From contig NZ_MVQB01000057.1 in the NCBI RefSeq assembly GCF_002067035.1, positions 1 to 64,000 of the forward strand: a stretch of DNA of 64,000 nt, in the 5' to 3' direction. Each line of letters starts with the position of its first letter. Position 1 is the stretch's first letter. The notes beneath the pieces are model-generated. The model had not been told where the DNA came from and did no database searches. It saw nothing but the letters and a program-made list of their open reading frames with translations. A program made the translations under genes and the position numbers. Origin of the DNA: Methanoregula sp. PtaB.Bin085 (GTDB lineage Archaea; Halobacteriota; Methanomicrobia; Methanomicrobiales; Methanospirillaceae). Positions 37,864-45,513 of the stretch are shown in pieces.

Positions 37864-37902
37864 ATCGCGATCACGATCGCGATCGAAAAACCGATCCGGA
37901 TC
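37864..37902 (+). repeat. Tandem-palindrome repeat, copy 4
   Basis: Exact 39-base copy of 37594-37632, 270 bases away. It ends 133 bases before the marR start. Confidence 0.85.
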
Positions 37903-38020
37903 AATCAAATACTGATTGAAAAAATTTACCGGCCCTTGTTTTGACAGTACCCGGACCTGTTCTTATCAGCACATTTTTCGCAGCATGCCCCGGCCGGCAC
38001 GTTGATAATAGTTCAATGCT

Positions 38021-38030
38021 TAATTAATTA
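38021..38030. promoter_or_regulatory. Palindrome between promoter and start of marR
   Basis: TAATTAATTA is a perfect palindrome ending 5 bases before ATG 38036. A TATA-like GTTGATAATA (38001-38010) upstream fits a leaderless start. A repressor bound here would block transcription, so autoregulation is plausible. Confidence 0.4.
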
Positions 38031-38035
38031 CCGGC

Positions 38036-38470
38036 ATGAGCACAGGCAACGCGATCGCACTCATCAGCCGGATCCGGGAGAAGGCGAACCGGCTCATCGT
38101 AAGCGAACTGGAAGACCACGGGATCAGGGGCATTGTCCCGTCGCACGGCGACATCCTGAACGTCCTCTTCCGGGAAGAGCGCTGCACGATGAACGAACTG
38201 GCACGGAAGATCCACCGCACGAAGCCCAACGTCACGGTACTGATCGAGAAGCTTGTGGAATACGGCTACGTGCAGAAAGACAGGAGCGCTGAGGACAACC
38301 GCGTCACGTATATCACCCTGACGGACAGGGGAGAGAGCCTCCGGCCGGTATTCCTCTCAATCTCCGCCAAGCTGAACAAGATCGTGTACGGCCGGCTCTC
38401 CCCGGAAGAAGCTGAATCCCTTGAGACGATGCTCCGGGAAATCAGCAACCGCTTCCCTGCCGAAGAATAA
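38036..38470 (+). CDS. MarR-family transcriptional regulator
   Basis: A 144-residue winged-helix regulator. The central DNA-binding part reads CTMNELARKIHRTKPNVTVLIEKLVEYGYVQKDRSAEDNR (about residues 48-87), with the wing AEDNRVTYITLTDRG, all typical of MarR. Flanking helices form the dimer. Family members are repressors released by small ligands or oxidation. Candidate targets are itself, the flavoprotein 107 bases downstream, and the ABC-2 exporter upstream. Confidence 0.9.
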   Translation: MSTGNAIALISRIREKANRLIVSELEDHGIRGIVPSHGDILNVLFREERCTMNELARKIHRTKPNVTVLIEKLVEYGYVQKDRSAEDNRVTYITLTDRGESLRPVFLSISAKLNKIVYGRLSPEEAESLETMLREISNRFPAEE

Positions 38471-38519
38471 TTCTTTCATCCTCTTTTCCTGATTGCCGAC
38501 CCGGCTGCCCGCTCCGAAC

Positions 38520-38543
38520 GGTTAAATAGTTAGATGTTTAACC
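38520..38543. promoter_or_regulatory. Operator candidate in flavoprotein promoter
   Basis: GGTTAAA (38520-38526) and TTTAACC (38537-38543) form a 7-bp inverted repeat with a 10-base spacer, overlapping the TATA-like TTAAATAG. The half-site spacing (17 bases centre to centre) suits a MarR dimer. Confidence 0.5.
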
Positions 38544-38577
38544 ATTATGCAACCAGCACAACTGGCAGAGACAAACC

Positions 38578-38979
38578 ATGAAGGAAGTAATCGATTTCTA
38601 TACAAAGAACCCGGTCGGATGTCTTGCGACTGTTGAGAACGGGAAGCCCCGCGTCCGGCCGTTCCAGTTCCTGTTTGCCGATGGCGGGAAGCTGTACTTC
38701 TGCACAGCAAACACCAAGGACGTATTCAAACAGCTCACGGCAAACCCCTCGGTCGAGTTCGCTGCAACCTCGCCGGAGTATGTGTTCATGCGGGTGAGCG
38801 GCGATGTGAAGTTCAGCAGGGATGCGAAGATAAAAAAGCGGATCCTGGACACCTTCGCCATGATCCGGGGGATCTACCAGACCCCGGAGAACCCGGTCTT
38901 CGAGGTGTTCTTCATTGAACACGGCACGGTAAAGATCGCGGACCTGTCGGGAAACCCGGCGCGGTTCGTGAAGTTCTGA
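38578..38979 (+). CDS. Pyridoxamine-phosphate-oxidase-like flavoprotein
   Basis: A 133-residue split-barrel protein of the PPOX superfamily. The N-terminal strand GCLATVENGKPRVRPF and FCTANTKDVFKQLTANPSVEFAA are the FMN-binding features of small archaeal and bacterial members. It probably binds FMN or F420; the substrate is unknown. Being next to marR with an inverted-repeat promoter, it may answer to oxidative or toxic stress. A relic of a second copy sits at about 37231-37284. Confidence 0.85.
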   Translation: MKEVIDFYTKNPVGCLATVENGKPRVRPFQFLFADGGKLYFCTANTKDVFKQLTANPSVEFAATSPEYVFMRVSGDVKFSRDAKIKKRILDTFAMIRGIYQTPENPVFEVFFIEHGTVKIADLSGNPARFVKF

Positions 38980-39566
38980 TTTCCTCCCTTTTTTCGGCCT
39001 GTACCTGCTTCGTGCTCAGGAACAGTATTCCCGCCTCCGGCCCATGGCTGGCAGTCCATCCATCTTTGGGGAATGCTGGGGGTCGAATATAATTTCCCGT
39101 TCATTTCCCGGGAGTGTCCCCGATGTGAATTTTCTCTCCTGAAAAACCGGACATTTCGTGGCACGACCGGCACGGAACCTGGATGAAAAATAAATTCAAC
39201 CCCCCAGGGGACCCATGGAAAAATTGCCGGAATAAGCAGATTTTTATGATGTAAAAATGGCGTGCATTACCACGTAATGGTGTCAGGGGGGTCGAATTTA
39301 TTTTTCCTGCCGGGTGCGGGTAAAAACCCCGGCAAAAAAATCCGGCCCGGGTGGATAGCAATCGAATCAGGGACCGGGGCCATGCCGGTTTTGTCAGCGT
39401 TCTTTTTCCCTTAGTCCGGATCCATTGAACCCGCGGGTTCCACGCTTCGCCGCCGGCTTTTCATCGTCAGTGGACAGGCATTTTTCCAATATTTATGCCC
39501 CGCAGGGCAACAGGATGATGCGGCCCCGGAACGGGACCGGCACATCCGGATTACAGGAGAAAAAAC
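38980..39566. other. Gene-free stretch with inverted repeat
   Basis: About 590 bases. No credible gene. It contains the 21-base inverted repeat pair listed separately, a third partial copy (GGGGGTCGAATATAATTT near 39078) and several short A/T runs. Confidence 0.5.
39185..39306. repeat. 122-bp unit bounded by 21-base inverted repeats
   Basis: The left arm 39185-39205 (GAAAAATAAATTCAACCCCCC) and the right arm 39286-39306 are complementary at 20 of 21 positions. The interior has no gene. The layout resembles a small MITE-like element, but a long-range hairpin in RNA is equally possible. Confidence 0.55.
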
Positions 39567-40247
39567 ATGAAGACACCACCGATCGCAATGACGGCCCTTG
39601 CTGCACTGTTCATCCTTGCACTCGCAGTACCGGTCCTTGCACAAGACCCTGCATATGCAGGTGCAGCACAGACGACTGAGGTAACCCCGGCAAATTCGCC
39701 GGCTCCCGATCCGATAGGATCGTTCATGGGATTTTTCGGCCTCCGGCACGATATCCGCGAACGGCAGGCGGAGAACCGGAACCTCTCGCAGGATCTTCAG
39801 GCAAACCAGCAGGAGATCCACAGGAACTGGTGGGAGAACACCGGCCTCTTTGAGAACATCCTCGGCAACCGGCAGACCGTCCGCTCCGCACAGGAGGATG
39901 AGCTCGCCCTCCTGCGGGAGAACGTCGGGCTCCGCGAGGATATCAGGAACATACGCCTCAACATCAAAGAGAACCCCGGGAATAAAACAGCTGGTCTGGA
40001 ACAGATTGCCGGCGACCGGGACATTCTCCGCGTAAACCGGCAGGAGATCGATACAACGCACGACAGCATTCACGAAGTGCGGAACCTGAGTCGGGAGAAC
40101 CGGTCGGTCATTCACGAAAACAACCAGGAGAACATCGAACTCCGGCAGGAGAACAATGCGACCCGCAGCGACATTGCCGGAAACCGCATGCAGAACCAGG
40201 AAGACCGCGAACAGATCCGGAACGGGCGGAAGAACGGGAGCGAATAG
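39567..40247 (+). CDS. Secreted coiled-coil protein
   Basis: A 226-residue exported protein. The signal peptide (about 1-26, ending VPVLAQ) is followed by a short Pro/Ala-rich linker. Then comes a long charged helix (about 60-220), rich in Asn, Glu, Arg and Gln, with repeated units such as LRENxxLREDIRNIR and NRQEID. There are no cysteines. The strong Shine-Dalgarno GGAG lies 8 bases before ATG 39567. It would form an extended rod outside the cell; function unknown. Confidence 0.75.
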   Translation: MKTPPIAMTALAALFILALAVPVLAQDPAYAGAAQTTEVTPANSPAPDPIGSFMGFFGLRHDIRERQAENRNLSQDLQANQQEIHRNWWENTGLFENILGNRQTVRSAQEDELALLRENVGLREDIRNIRLNIKENPGNKTAGLEQIAGDRDILRVNRQEIDTTHDSIHEVRNLSRENRSVIHENNQENIELRQENNATRSDIAGNRMQNQEDREQIRNGRKNGSE

Positions 40248-40332
40248 GGACAATCCTGAATCATTCTCAGGTTTTTCCCGGACCGTGCTATCCGTTCAGC
40301 AGGATGCCGGGCGCAGGAAACAAGTGCACTAA

Positions 40333-40343
40333 TTTTTAATAAT
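40333..40343 (+). promoter_or_regulatory. TATA box of tRNA-Val
   Basis: TTTTTAATAAT is centred about 35 bases before the mature tRNA 5' end, the normal distance for a short 5' leader. Confidence 0.6.
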
Positions 40344-40372
40344 ACCAGAACAGATGTTATAGAGCATCACGC

Positions 40373-40446
40373 GGGCTCGTGGTCTAGTTGGCTATGACGT
40401 CGCCTTGACATGGCGGAGGTCCTGAGTTCGAATCTCAGCGGGCCCA
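40373..40446 (+). tRNA. tRNA-Val (GAC)
   Basis: A 74-nt cloverleaf. The acceptor GGGCTCG (40373-40379) pairs with CGGGCCC (40439-40445) including one G-U, and the discriminator is A40446. The anticodon loop TTGACAT is held by TCGCC/GGCGG; the anticodon is GAC. The T-arm is CTGAG-TTCGAAT-CTCAG. CCA is not encoded. Confidence 0.96.
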
Positions 40447-40561
40447 TCATCTTTTCCGGCAGTTTCCCGTGAAACGCCTGCGTTCTCCGAAAACAGCCTC
40501 CCGTGCCGGAGACGATCCTCCGGTGTCCCCGGCAATCCCTGTTCTCCCTGATCTTCAGGAT

Positions 40562-41509
40562 TCAGAACAGCTGCTTCCGCCACATGAACAGGCCGAGGAT
40601 CACCGATACCATGACAGAAAAGAGGAAGATGGTCTCGAAAGCGAGCGGTGACTGCGAAATGGGAATATCCGCGACGTTCATCCCGTAGAAGCTCGCGATC
40701 ATCGTCGGGATCGCGATGATGATCGTGATGGAGGCCAGAAACTTCATCACGACGTTTAAATTGTTGGAGACGATGGTGGCAAACGCCTGCGTCATGCCAT
40801 TCAGGATATGCAGGTAGATCTGCGACATCTCCATGGCCTGCTTGTTCTCGATGATGACGTCTTCCAGAAACTCGGCATCATCGTCGTACATCTTCAGCGG
40901 CTTGGTGCGCAGGATCCGCTCCAGCACGCCCTCATTGGACTTGAGCGAGGTCGAGAAGTAGATCAGGCTCTTTTCCAGTTCCATCATCTGGAAGAGTTCC
41001 TCGTTCTTCATCGAGCGGTGCAGTTCAACCTCGATTCGGGAGATGGATTTCTCGATCTGGCGCAGGTGCTGGAGATAGGAAGATGCGTTACGGTAGAAGA
41101 TCTGGAAGAGGAACCGGGTTTTCTTGGCGGTATGGAAATGCCTGACTTTCCCCGCGACAAAATCGTCAAGGATGGGCGTCTGCCGGTTGCACACCGTGAC
41201 GATGAGGTTATCAGCGATGATGATCCCGAGCGGGAGGGTTGTCAGGGTCCGGATCCCCTCGAACTCGGTGACCATCGGGACATCGAGCACGACAAGGACC
41301 TTCCCGTCTTCGGCATCAATGCGCGGGCGTTCCTCCTCATCGAGAGCAGCTTTTAAAAATTCCAGCGGGAGGTTCTGCCTCTCTGCCACCGTTGTCAGTT
41401 CGGCATCGGACGGGTAGGAGAGCCTGATCCAGCAGCCGTCGCAGGGAGTCTCCACGCATTCGGTGACAGCCGGCTCGGTATCTTTTTTTGTCCGGTAGAC
41501 CTGCATCAT
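40562..41509 (-). CDS. corA: CorA-type magnesium/metal transporter
   Basis: A 315-residue channel subunit. The long N-terminal cytoplasmic domain (about 1-250) ends in two membrane helices, and the first helix closes with the pore signature YGMN (275-278). The C-terminus MWRKQLF is basic, as in CorA pentamers. The substrate is Mg2+, possibly Co2+ or Ni2+. ATG 41509 and 41506 are adjacent. Single gene, convergent with tRNA-Val. Confidence 0.93.
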   Translation of the reverse strand: MMQVYRTKKDTEPAVTECVETPCDGCWIRLSYPSDAELTTVAERQNLPLEFLKAALDEEERPRIDAEDGKVLVVLDVPMVTEFEGIRTLTTLPLGIIIADNLIVTVCNRQTPILDDFVAGKVRHFHTAKKTRFLFQIFYRNASSYLQHLRQIEKSISRIEVELHRSMKNEELFQMMELEKSLIYFSTSLKSNEGVLERILRTKPLKMYDDDAEFLEDVIIENKQAMEMSQIYLHILNGMTQAFATIVSNNLNVVMKFLASITIIIAIPTMIASFYGMNVADIPISQSPLAFETIFLFSVMVSVILGLFMWRKQLF

Positions 41510-41748
41510 CCCTGATCCCCTCCCGAAGGCTCCCGCAACCTTCCTCCTTACCTAATGGTACAGGGATCTCCCTTATATCCTTCCCTCCATTCCGCTCCAC
41601 GGCTGAACCGCACGGGCTTTTCTGATACCGGAGGGAGGAATCCTCCGGGCAGGATCGTCCCCTCATATCCGCCCGGGCCGGATTGCCTGTATGTTTTACG
41701 ATACCCGATGATATGGCTCATCGGAATAGCGTGAAAAATAATGACCGG

Positions 41749-42021
41749 TTACCGGTACGAACGGACTGCCGGTTCCCGGTACATCAGCCACACGCCGAAC
41801 AGCATGGACCCGCAGGCAACGAGGAAGATGAGGGAATGGGCAGCGTCAGAGATGGGCAGGGAGATGAGGCGGCCGATATCGAAGAGCACATAGAGACCGA
41901 ACGTGATGGCGATACACCACCCATAAGGCTTCTGCTGCCGGGTTGCGAGGACAATACCAATGATGGTGACTGCTACTTCAAGAAGGACGGCAACGATCTG
42001 AAGGAAATACGGGAAATCCAT
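41749..42021 (-). CDS. Small membrane protein, 90 residues
   Basis: A 90-residue protein with three hydrophobic helices (FLQIVAVLLEVAVTIIGIVL, WCIAITFGLYVLFDIGRLI and HSLIFLVACGSMLFGVWLMY). The start ATG 42021 has AAGGAGAG directly upstream; the longer frame to 42072 is therefore rejected. Function unknown. Confidence 0.65.
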   Translation of the reverse strand: MDFPYFLQIVAVLLEVAVTIIGIVLATRQQKPYGWCIAITFGLYVLFDIGRLISLPISDAAHSLIFLVACGSMLFGVWLMYREPAVRSYR

Positions 42022-42083
42022 TCTCTCCTTCTTTTGTTTGTAACGAAATAAAAAAAATTTTCCGGAATGCACCGCCCCTGCAA

Positions 42084-42581
42084 TCAGATCCCGCAGGAAG
42101 CATGGCCGCCATGCTTCTCGAAATACCGCTGGTGGTATTCCTCGGCCCGCCAGAACTCCGTTGCCGGCTGGATCGCGGTCACGATCCTGCCAAACCCGAA
42201 CCGGCCGGAGAGCTGAAGGTCTTCCTTTGACTTCCGCGCCAGCCGGCCCTGTTCCGGATCATGGTAAAAGATGACCGAACGGTAATTCGTTCCGATATCG
42301 GGCCCCTGCCGGTTGAGCTGGGTCGGATCGTGGACCGACCAGAAGACGGACAGGAGCTTGTCGTAGGTCACCTGCAACGGGTCATACGTTACCTGCACCA
42401 CCTCTGCATGCCCGGTCGTGCCCGTGCAGACCTGTTCGTAGGCCGGGTTCCGTGTCGTTCCCCCCATGTATCCCACGGCGGTATCCCTCACGCCAGGTAC
42501 CTTCCGGAACGCAGCCTCGACCCCCCAGAAACAGCCGGCGCCGAAGGTTGCCGTTTTCAGGTGCTCTCCATCTCCTCCCAT
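42084..42581 (-). CDS. msrA: Peptide methionine sulfoxide reductase A
   Basis: A 165-residue repair enzyme that reduces methionine-S-sulfoxide. The catalytic motif GCFWG is at 16-20 with Cys17; the GYMGG segment follows and HxAEVV ([11 protein letters not shown]) binds substrate. One more cysteine near the C-terminus (ASCGI) can serve for recycling. AAGGAG precedes ATG 42581. The enzyme protects against oxidation in an otherwise strictly anaerobic lineage. Confidence 0.95.
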   Translation of the reverse strand: MGGDGEHLKTATFGAGCFWGVEAAFRKVPGVRDTAVGYMGGTTRNPAYEQVCTGTTGHAEVVQVTYDPLQVTYDKLLSVFWSVHDPTQLNRQGPDIGTNYRSVIFYHDPEQGRLARKSKEDLQLSGRFGFGRIVTAIQPATEFWRAEEYHQRYFEKHGGHASCGI

Positions 42582-42732
42582 GAAAGACTCCTTATGGTAC
42601 TATGTATGTACCGGGCGATAAGCCTCCCGGAACAAGCAGCACAGGTCTCCGCCGCTGCCGGCATCCGGTTTTTCTGCCGCCCGCGTGGCTCCAGGGGCGG
42701 ATTCATTAGTTCCGGGATACCATTTTCTGTAC

Positions 42733-42954
42733 ATGAAACGGTTGTTCCGCTCGAAAAACGAGAAGATGCTGGGTGGCATCTGCGGCGGCCTTGGCGAGTA
42801 CCTCGATATCGATCCGACCCTCCTCCGGCTCCTGCTCGTGATCCTCGTTGTATTCTCCTGGGGGATGTTCCTCCTGATCTATATCGTGGCCTGGATCATC
42901 GTCCCGCCAGCTCCTGACGAATACACCGGCCGGTTACCCGGCGCGGAAGGGTAA
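42733..42954 (+). CDS. PspC-domain membrane protein
   Basis: A 73-residue protein matching the PspC domain: KMLGGICGGLGEYLDIDPTL (about 11-30), then one or two hydrophobic helices (LRLLLVILVVFSWGMFLLIYIVAWIIV). PspC proteins take part in envelope stress response in bacteria; the archaeal role is unclear. The start at ATG 42733 agrees with the domain start; the frame upstream of it has no support. Confidence 0.82.
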   Translation: MKRLFRSKNEKMLGGICGGLGEYLDIDPTLLRLLLVILVVFSWGMFLLIYIVAWIIVPPAPDEYTGRLPGAEG

Positions 42955-43002
42955 CGGGTTCCCGGGACGGGAGGGAGACAGGAGCATGCCGGCAGGACAG
43001 CC

Positions 43003-44106
43003 ATGAAAATCCTTTTTGTTGTCTGCGGTGAAGGGCTCGGCCACGCCTCGCGATCCCTCCACCTCGGGCATTTCATGATGCAGCACGGCCATGAGGTCCA
43101 TTTTGCCGGGTACGGCAAATCCTACGATTTCATGAACCAGCACGGGTGCTCGCACCTGTACTGTATCCCGCGCGAAGTCTGCCTCGAAGGGGAGGGCGGG
43201 TTCTTCAGTCTCAAAAAGACGCTCTGGCAGTCGAAATGGATCGCGCTTGACATGGTACGATCCGCGCTGAATGTCCGGCGCCTGATCAGGAAACACTCCT
43301 ACGACTACATTGTGTGCGATACCATGTACGGCGGAGTGCTTGCCGGCCGCCTCAGCGGGGTGCCGGTGGTCTTCATCACCAACCAGAACCATTTCAACGG
43401 CGTGAACGGCACGTCCAATCCTGTCTGGCGTGCCCTCAATTTCCTCATCCGGCGGTACCTCCGGCTTGCGGACCTTATCCTTGTTCCCGACTACCCGCCA
43501 CCAGACACGGTCAGCGGGTACAATATCGTTGTGCCGGAAGGGGATGAAAAGAGATATGTCTTCTGCGGCCCGTTCTATGTCTTCGATCCGTCGCGGTACG
43601 TGTACGAACAGAAGACCATCTTCACCAGTTTCGGGGGCGAGCCCTACAAGCTCCCGATGTACTTGTCGCTCCGGGCGATCGCTGACCGGCGCAGGGACCT
43701 GAAGTTCGAGGTCTTCTATACCGGTGCGGAACTGCCGCCCTCTACCGGCAACTTCGTCTCGCACGGGTATGTGCCCAATCTCTACGAGCATCTGGCAAAG
43801 GCACGGATCGCGATCGTCCACGGAGGGCTCACTACCCTGCACGAGGCGCTCCTCTTTGAGAAACCTGTCCTGATCATCATGGACCCGTGCCATCCCGAGC
43901 AGCAGAACAATGCAAGGAAGATCATGGACATGGGGGCCGGCATCGCGGTTGACGGTACAACGGCAACACCGGAACTCCTGGAAAAGAAGATTGATGAGAC
44001 CATGGCACTCACTCCGAAACCGTTCCGCAGGTTCCACGAGACCGTCAACGGGCGGCAGAACGCCATGGAACTGATCACCGGGCTCGTGAACCACAGGAAA
44101 CGCTGA
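43003..44106 (+). CDS. Glycosyltransferase (GT28-like)
   Basis: A 367-residue GT-B enzyme of the MJ1255/VC2487 type. The N-terminal half begins MKILFVVCGEGLGHASRSL, the typical GLGHxxR motif. The C-terminal donor-binding domain has HGGLTTLHEAL and PVLIIMDPCHPEQQNNAR (about 274-310), which bind UDP-sugar in MurG-like enzymes. It has no signal peptide and should act on a lipid or glycan at the inner face of the membrane. Substrates unknown. Confidence 0.85.
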   Translation: MKILFVVCGEGLGHASRSLHLGHFMMQHGHEVHFAGYGKSYDFMNQHGCSHLYCIPREVCLEGEGGFFSLKKTLWQSKWIALDMVRSALNVRRLIRKHSYDYIVCDTMYGGVLAGRLSGVPVVFITNQNHFNGVNGTSNPVWRALNFLIRRYLRLADLILVPDYPPPDTVSGYNIVVPEGDEKRYVFCGPFYVFDPSRYVYEQKTIFTSFGGEPYKLPMYLSLRAIADRRRDLKFEVFYTGAELPPSTGNFVSHGYVPNLYEHLAKARIAIVHGGLTTLHEALLFEKPVLIIMDPCHPEQQNNARKIMDMGAGIAVDGTTATPELLEKKIDETMALTPKPFRRFHETVNGRQNAMELITGLVNHRKR

Positions 44107-44123
44107 TATCCGTGCGACTTCCA

Positions 44124-44471
44124 ATGCCTGATCAGGTGGAGAATGTGCCCGAACCAAAGGAAATCAGATCTCTGACCGTGGAACAGGAGCTCCACACATG
44201 CCCGGACTGCGGATATGATCTCGGATTCCACACATCGTTTGAACGGACCGGCACCGGGAAGATCAGCCCCGTCAGGTCAACGCGGGAGGTATACCGCGTC
44301 ATCCTCATCTGCCCCGAGTGCGGCGCACGGTTCGACATCGGATGGCGGGTTCCGCTGGCAGAGTCTGAAAGCCGGATCGTGAAGGCACCGGCCGGCACGT
44401 GTGTTCCGCATGGAAATCCCGCTGACTGCCTGCCCCCCCGTACGCACCATGACCATTACCCGCCGGAATAA
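44124..44471 (+). CDS. Zinc-ribbon protein
   Basis: A 115-residue protein with two CxxC pairs, CPDCGYD and CPECGARF, about 50 residues apart, forming one zinc ribbon. The C-terminal tail (after 90) is rich in Pro and His and may be disordered. Start ATG 44124 or GTG 44112. Its end overlaps the next gene by about 20 bases, so it is probably in one operon with DUF2117 and nreA. Function unknown. Confidence 0.62.
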   Translation: MPDQVENVPEPKEIRSLTVEQELHTCPDCGYDLGFHTSFERTGTGKISPVRSTREVYRVILICPECGARFDIGWRVPLAESESRIVKAPAGTCVPHGNPADCLPPRTHHDHYPPE

Positions 44472-45513
44472 TCCCTCCCGCAGCCCCGCTGTCATGGTGG
44501 CTCACGGTCCTGCGCTGTTTGACAGCGGGGATGCAGCACGGCTGATGGGGCTTTTTGCACCCTCCCGTGTCATTGTTGCCGGTGTCATGGCACGGACAGC
44601 AGCGGAGGAGTCCGGCCTGCCGGTGGAATTCGACGGCCGCCCGCCGAGCCGCGTCATTATGGACACGGAAGGGCCGGTCTTTCTTGCAAACCGCGGCAAA
44701 ACCCCGCACTCCGGCCGGGTTTTTGGCGAGATCGTGGCATCGCGGCTGGGGAGCGGCGGGCTGGTGCATATCGAATGTTCTGACGGGCGGGTATACTGCT
44801 GGAACGGTGGCGACCGTCTGCTTGCTGCGGATTGTGCCGCACGGGCCGGGTATACCGTCACGGAAGCATGGACCACGGATTTCCCTCCGGGTCGTACCCG
44901 GAAGATCCGCGGCTGCATCCCGGGCGAGCCGGTCTATGTCAATGGTATCGTCATCGGTCACGCGACCGCGGAAACGGTTGAGCTCCAAAGCGATGACGGG
45001 GTCATCGGACTGGTCAGCGGCCTTGTGCCCAAACCCCATGGCCTGGAGAAACTCGGGCGGGCCGGCACGATCGAAATTGGTACCGCGTGGTGCAAGAGCG
45101 GGCAGATCCGGTCGGCTGCAGCCCGGGCCGGCAGGCGGGCAGCCCGGCACGGCCGTATCGTTGTCATCGACCACTGCGGCCACAGTCTCTACCCGAGGCT
45201 CTCCGGGGACTGCTGCGGTGTCGTTGCCGTCGGCGATGATACGACCGCGGTCTGCGGTCATATCTGCCTGCACCGCGGCATCCCGGTCCTTGGCATCACC
45301 GACAATGATGCTGACACCATCCTCCCGTCTGCGTTTGCGCCGGGATCCGTGATCCTTGATACGCGGCCGGAACGTGACGATGATATTGGTGCTGAAATCG
45401 CAGCGTCGGTTCCGCATACCGCGGTTTTCTGGGACAACTTCATCCGGGAGGTCATCAGCCGGTTATCCGGGAGGGCTGCGGTTGTCCTTGACCTGCGGGA
45501 GGCGTTGCCATGA
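44449..45513 (+). CDS. DUF2117 protein
   Basis: A protein of about 354 residues matching DUF2117, a family seen mainly in methanogens. The conserved start is AHGPALFDSGDAARLMGLF, with VIVAGVMARTAAEESGL close by. A GDDTTAVCGHICLHRGIPVLGITDND stretch lies in the C-terminal half; it looks like a nucleotide- or cofactor-binding fold. Start ATG 44449 or 44494. It overlaps nreA by 4 bases. Biochemical role unknown. Confidence 0.75.
   Translation: MTITRRNNPSRSPAVMVAHGPALFDSGDAARLMGLFAPSRVIVAGVMARTAAEESGLPVEFDGRPPSRVIMDTEGPVFLANRGKTPHSGRVFGEIVASRLGSGGLVHIECSDGRVYCWNGGDRLLAADCAARAGYTVTEAWTTDFPPGRTRKIRGCIPGEPVYVNGIVIGHATAETVELQSDDGVIGLVSGLVPKPHGLEKLGRAGTIEIGTAWCKSGQIRSAAARAGRRAARHGRIVVIDHCGHSLYPRLSGDCCGVVAVGDDTTAVCGHICLHRGIPVLGITDNDADTILPSAFAPGSVILDTRPERDDDIGAEIAASVPHTAVFWDNFIREVISRLSGRAAVVLDLREALP

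Larger units (their letters stand above)
37163..38035. repeat. AT-rich non-coding region dense with repeats
   Basis: 870 bases between the ABC-2 permease and marR. It contains three tandem-palindrome repeats, a 20-bp perfect palindrome, an imperfect 26-base one (37370-37395), and six exact TGATTGAAAA units (37643, 37693, 37718, 37823, 37848, 37913). No real gene is seen. A relic of a flavoprotein gene start is near its left end. Confidence 0.75.

Noticed and set aside
37643-37922. Possible CRISPR array from repeated TGATTGAAAA
   Set aside because: Units are only 10 bases, spacing is irregular, some are inverted, and there is no constant repeat-spacer pattern or cas gene.
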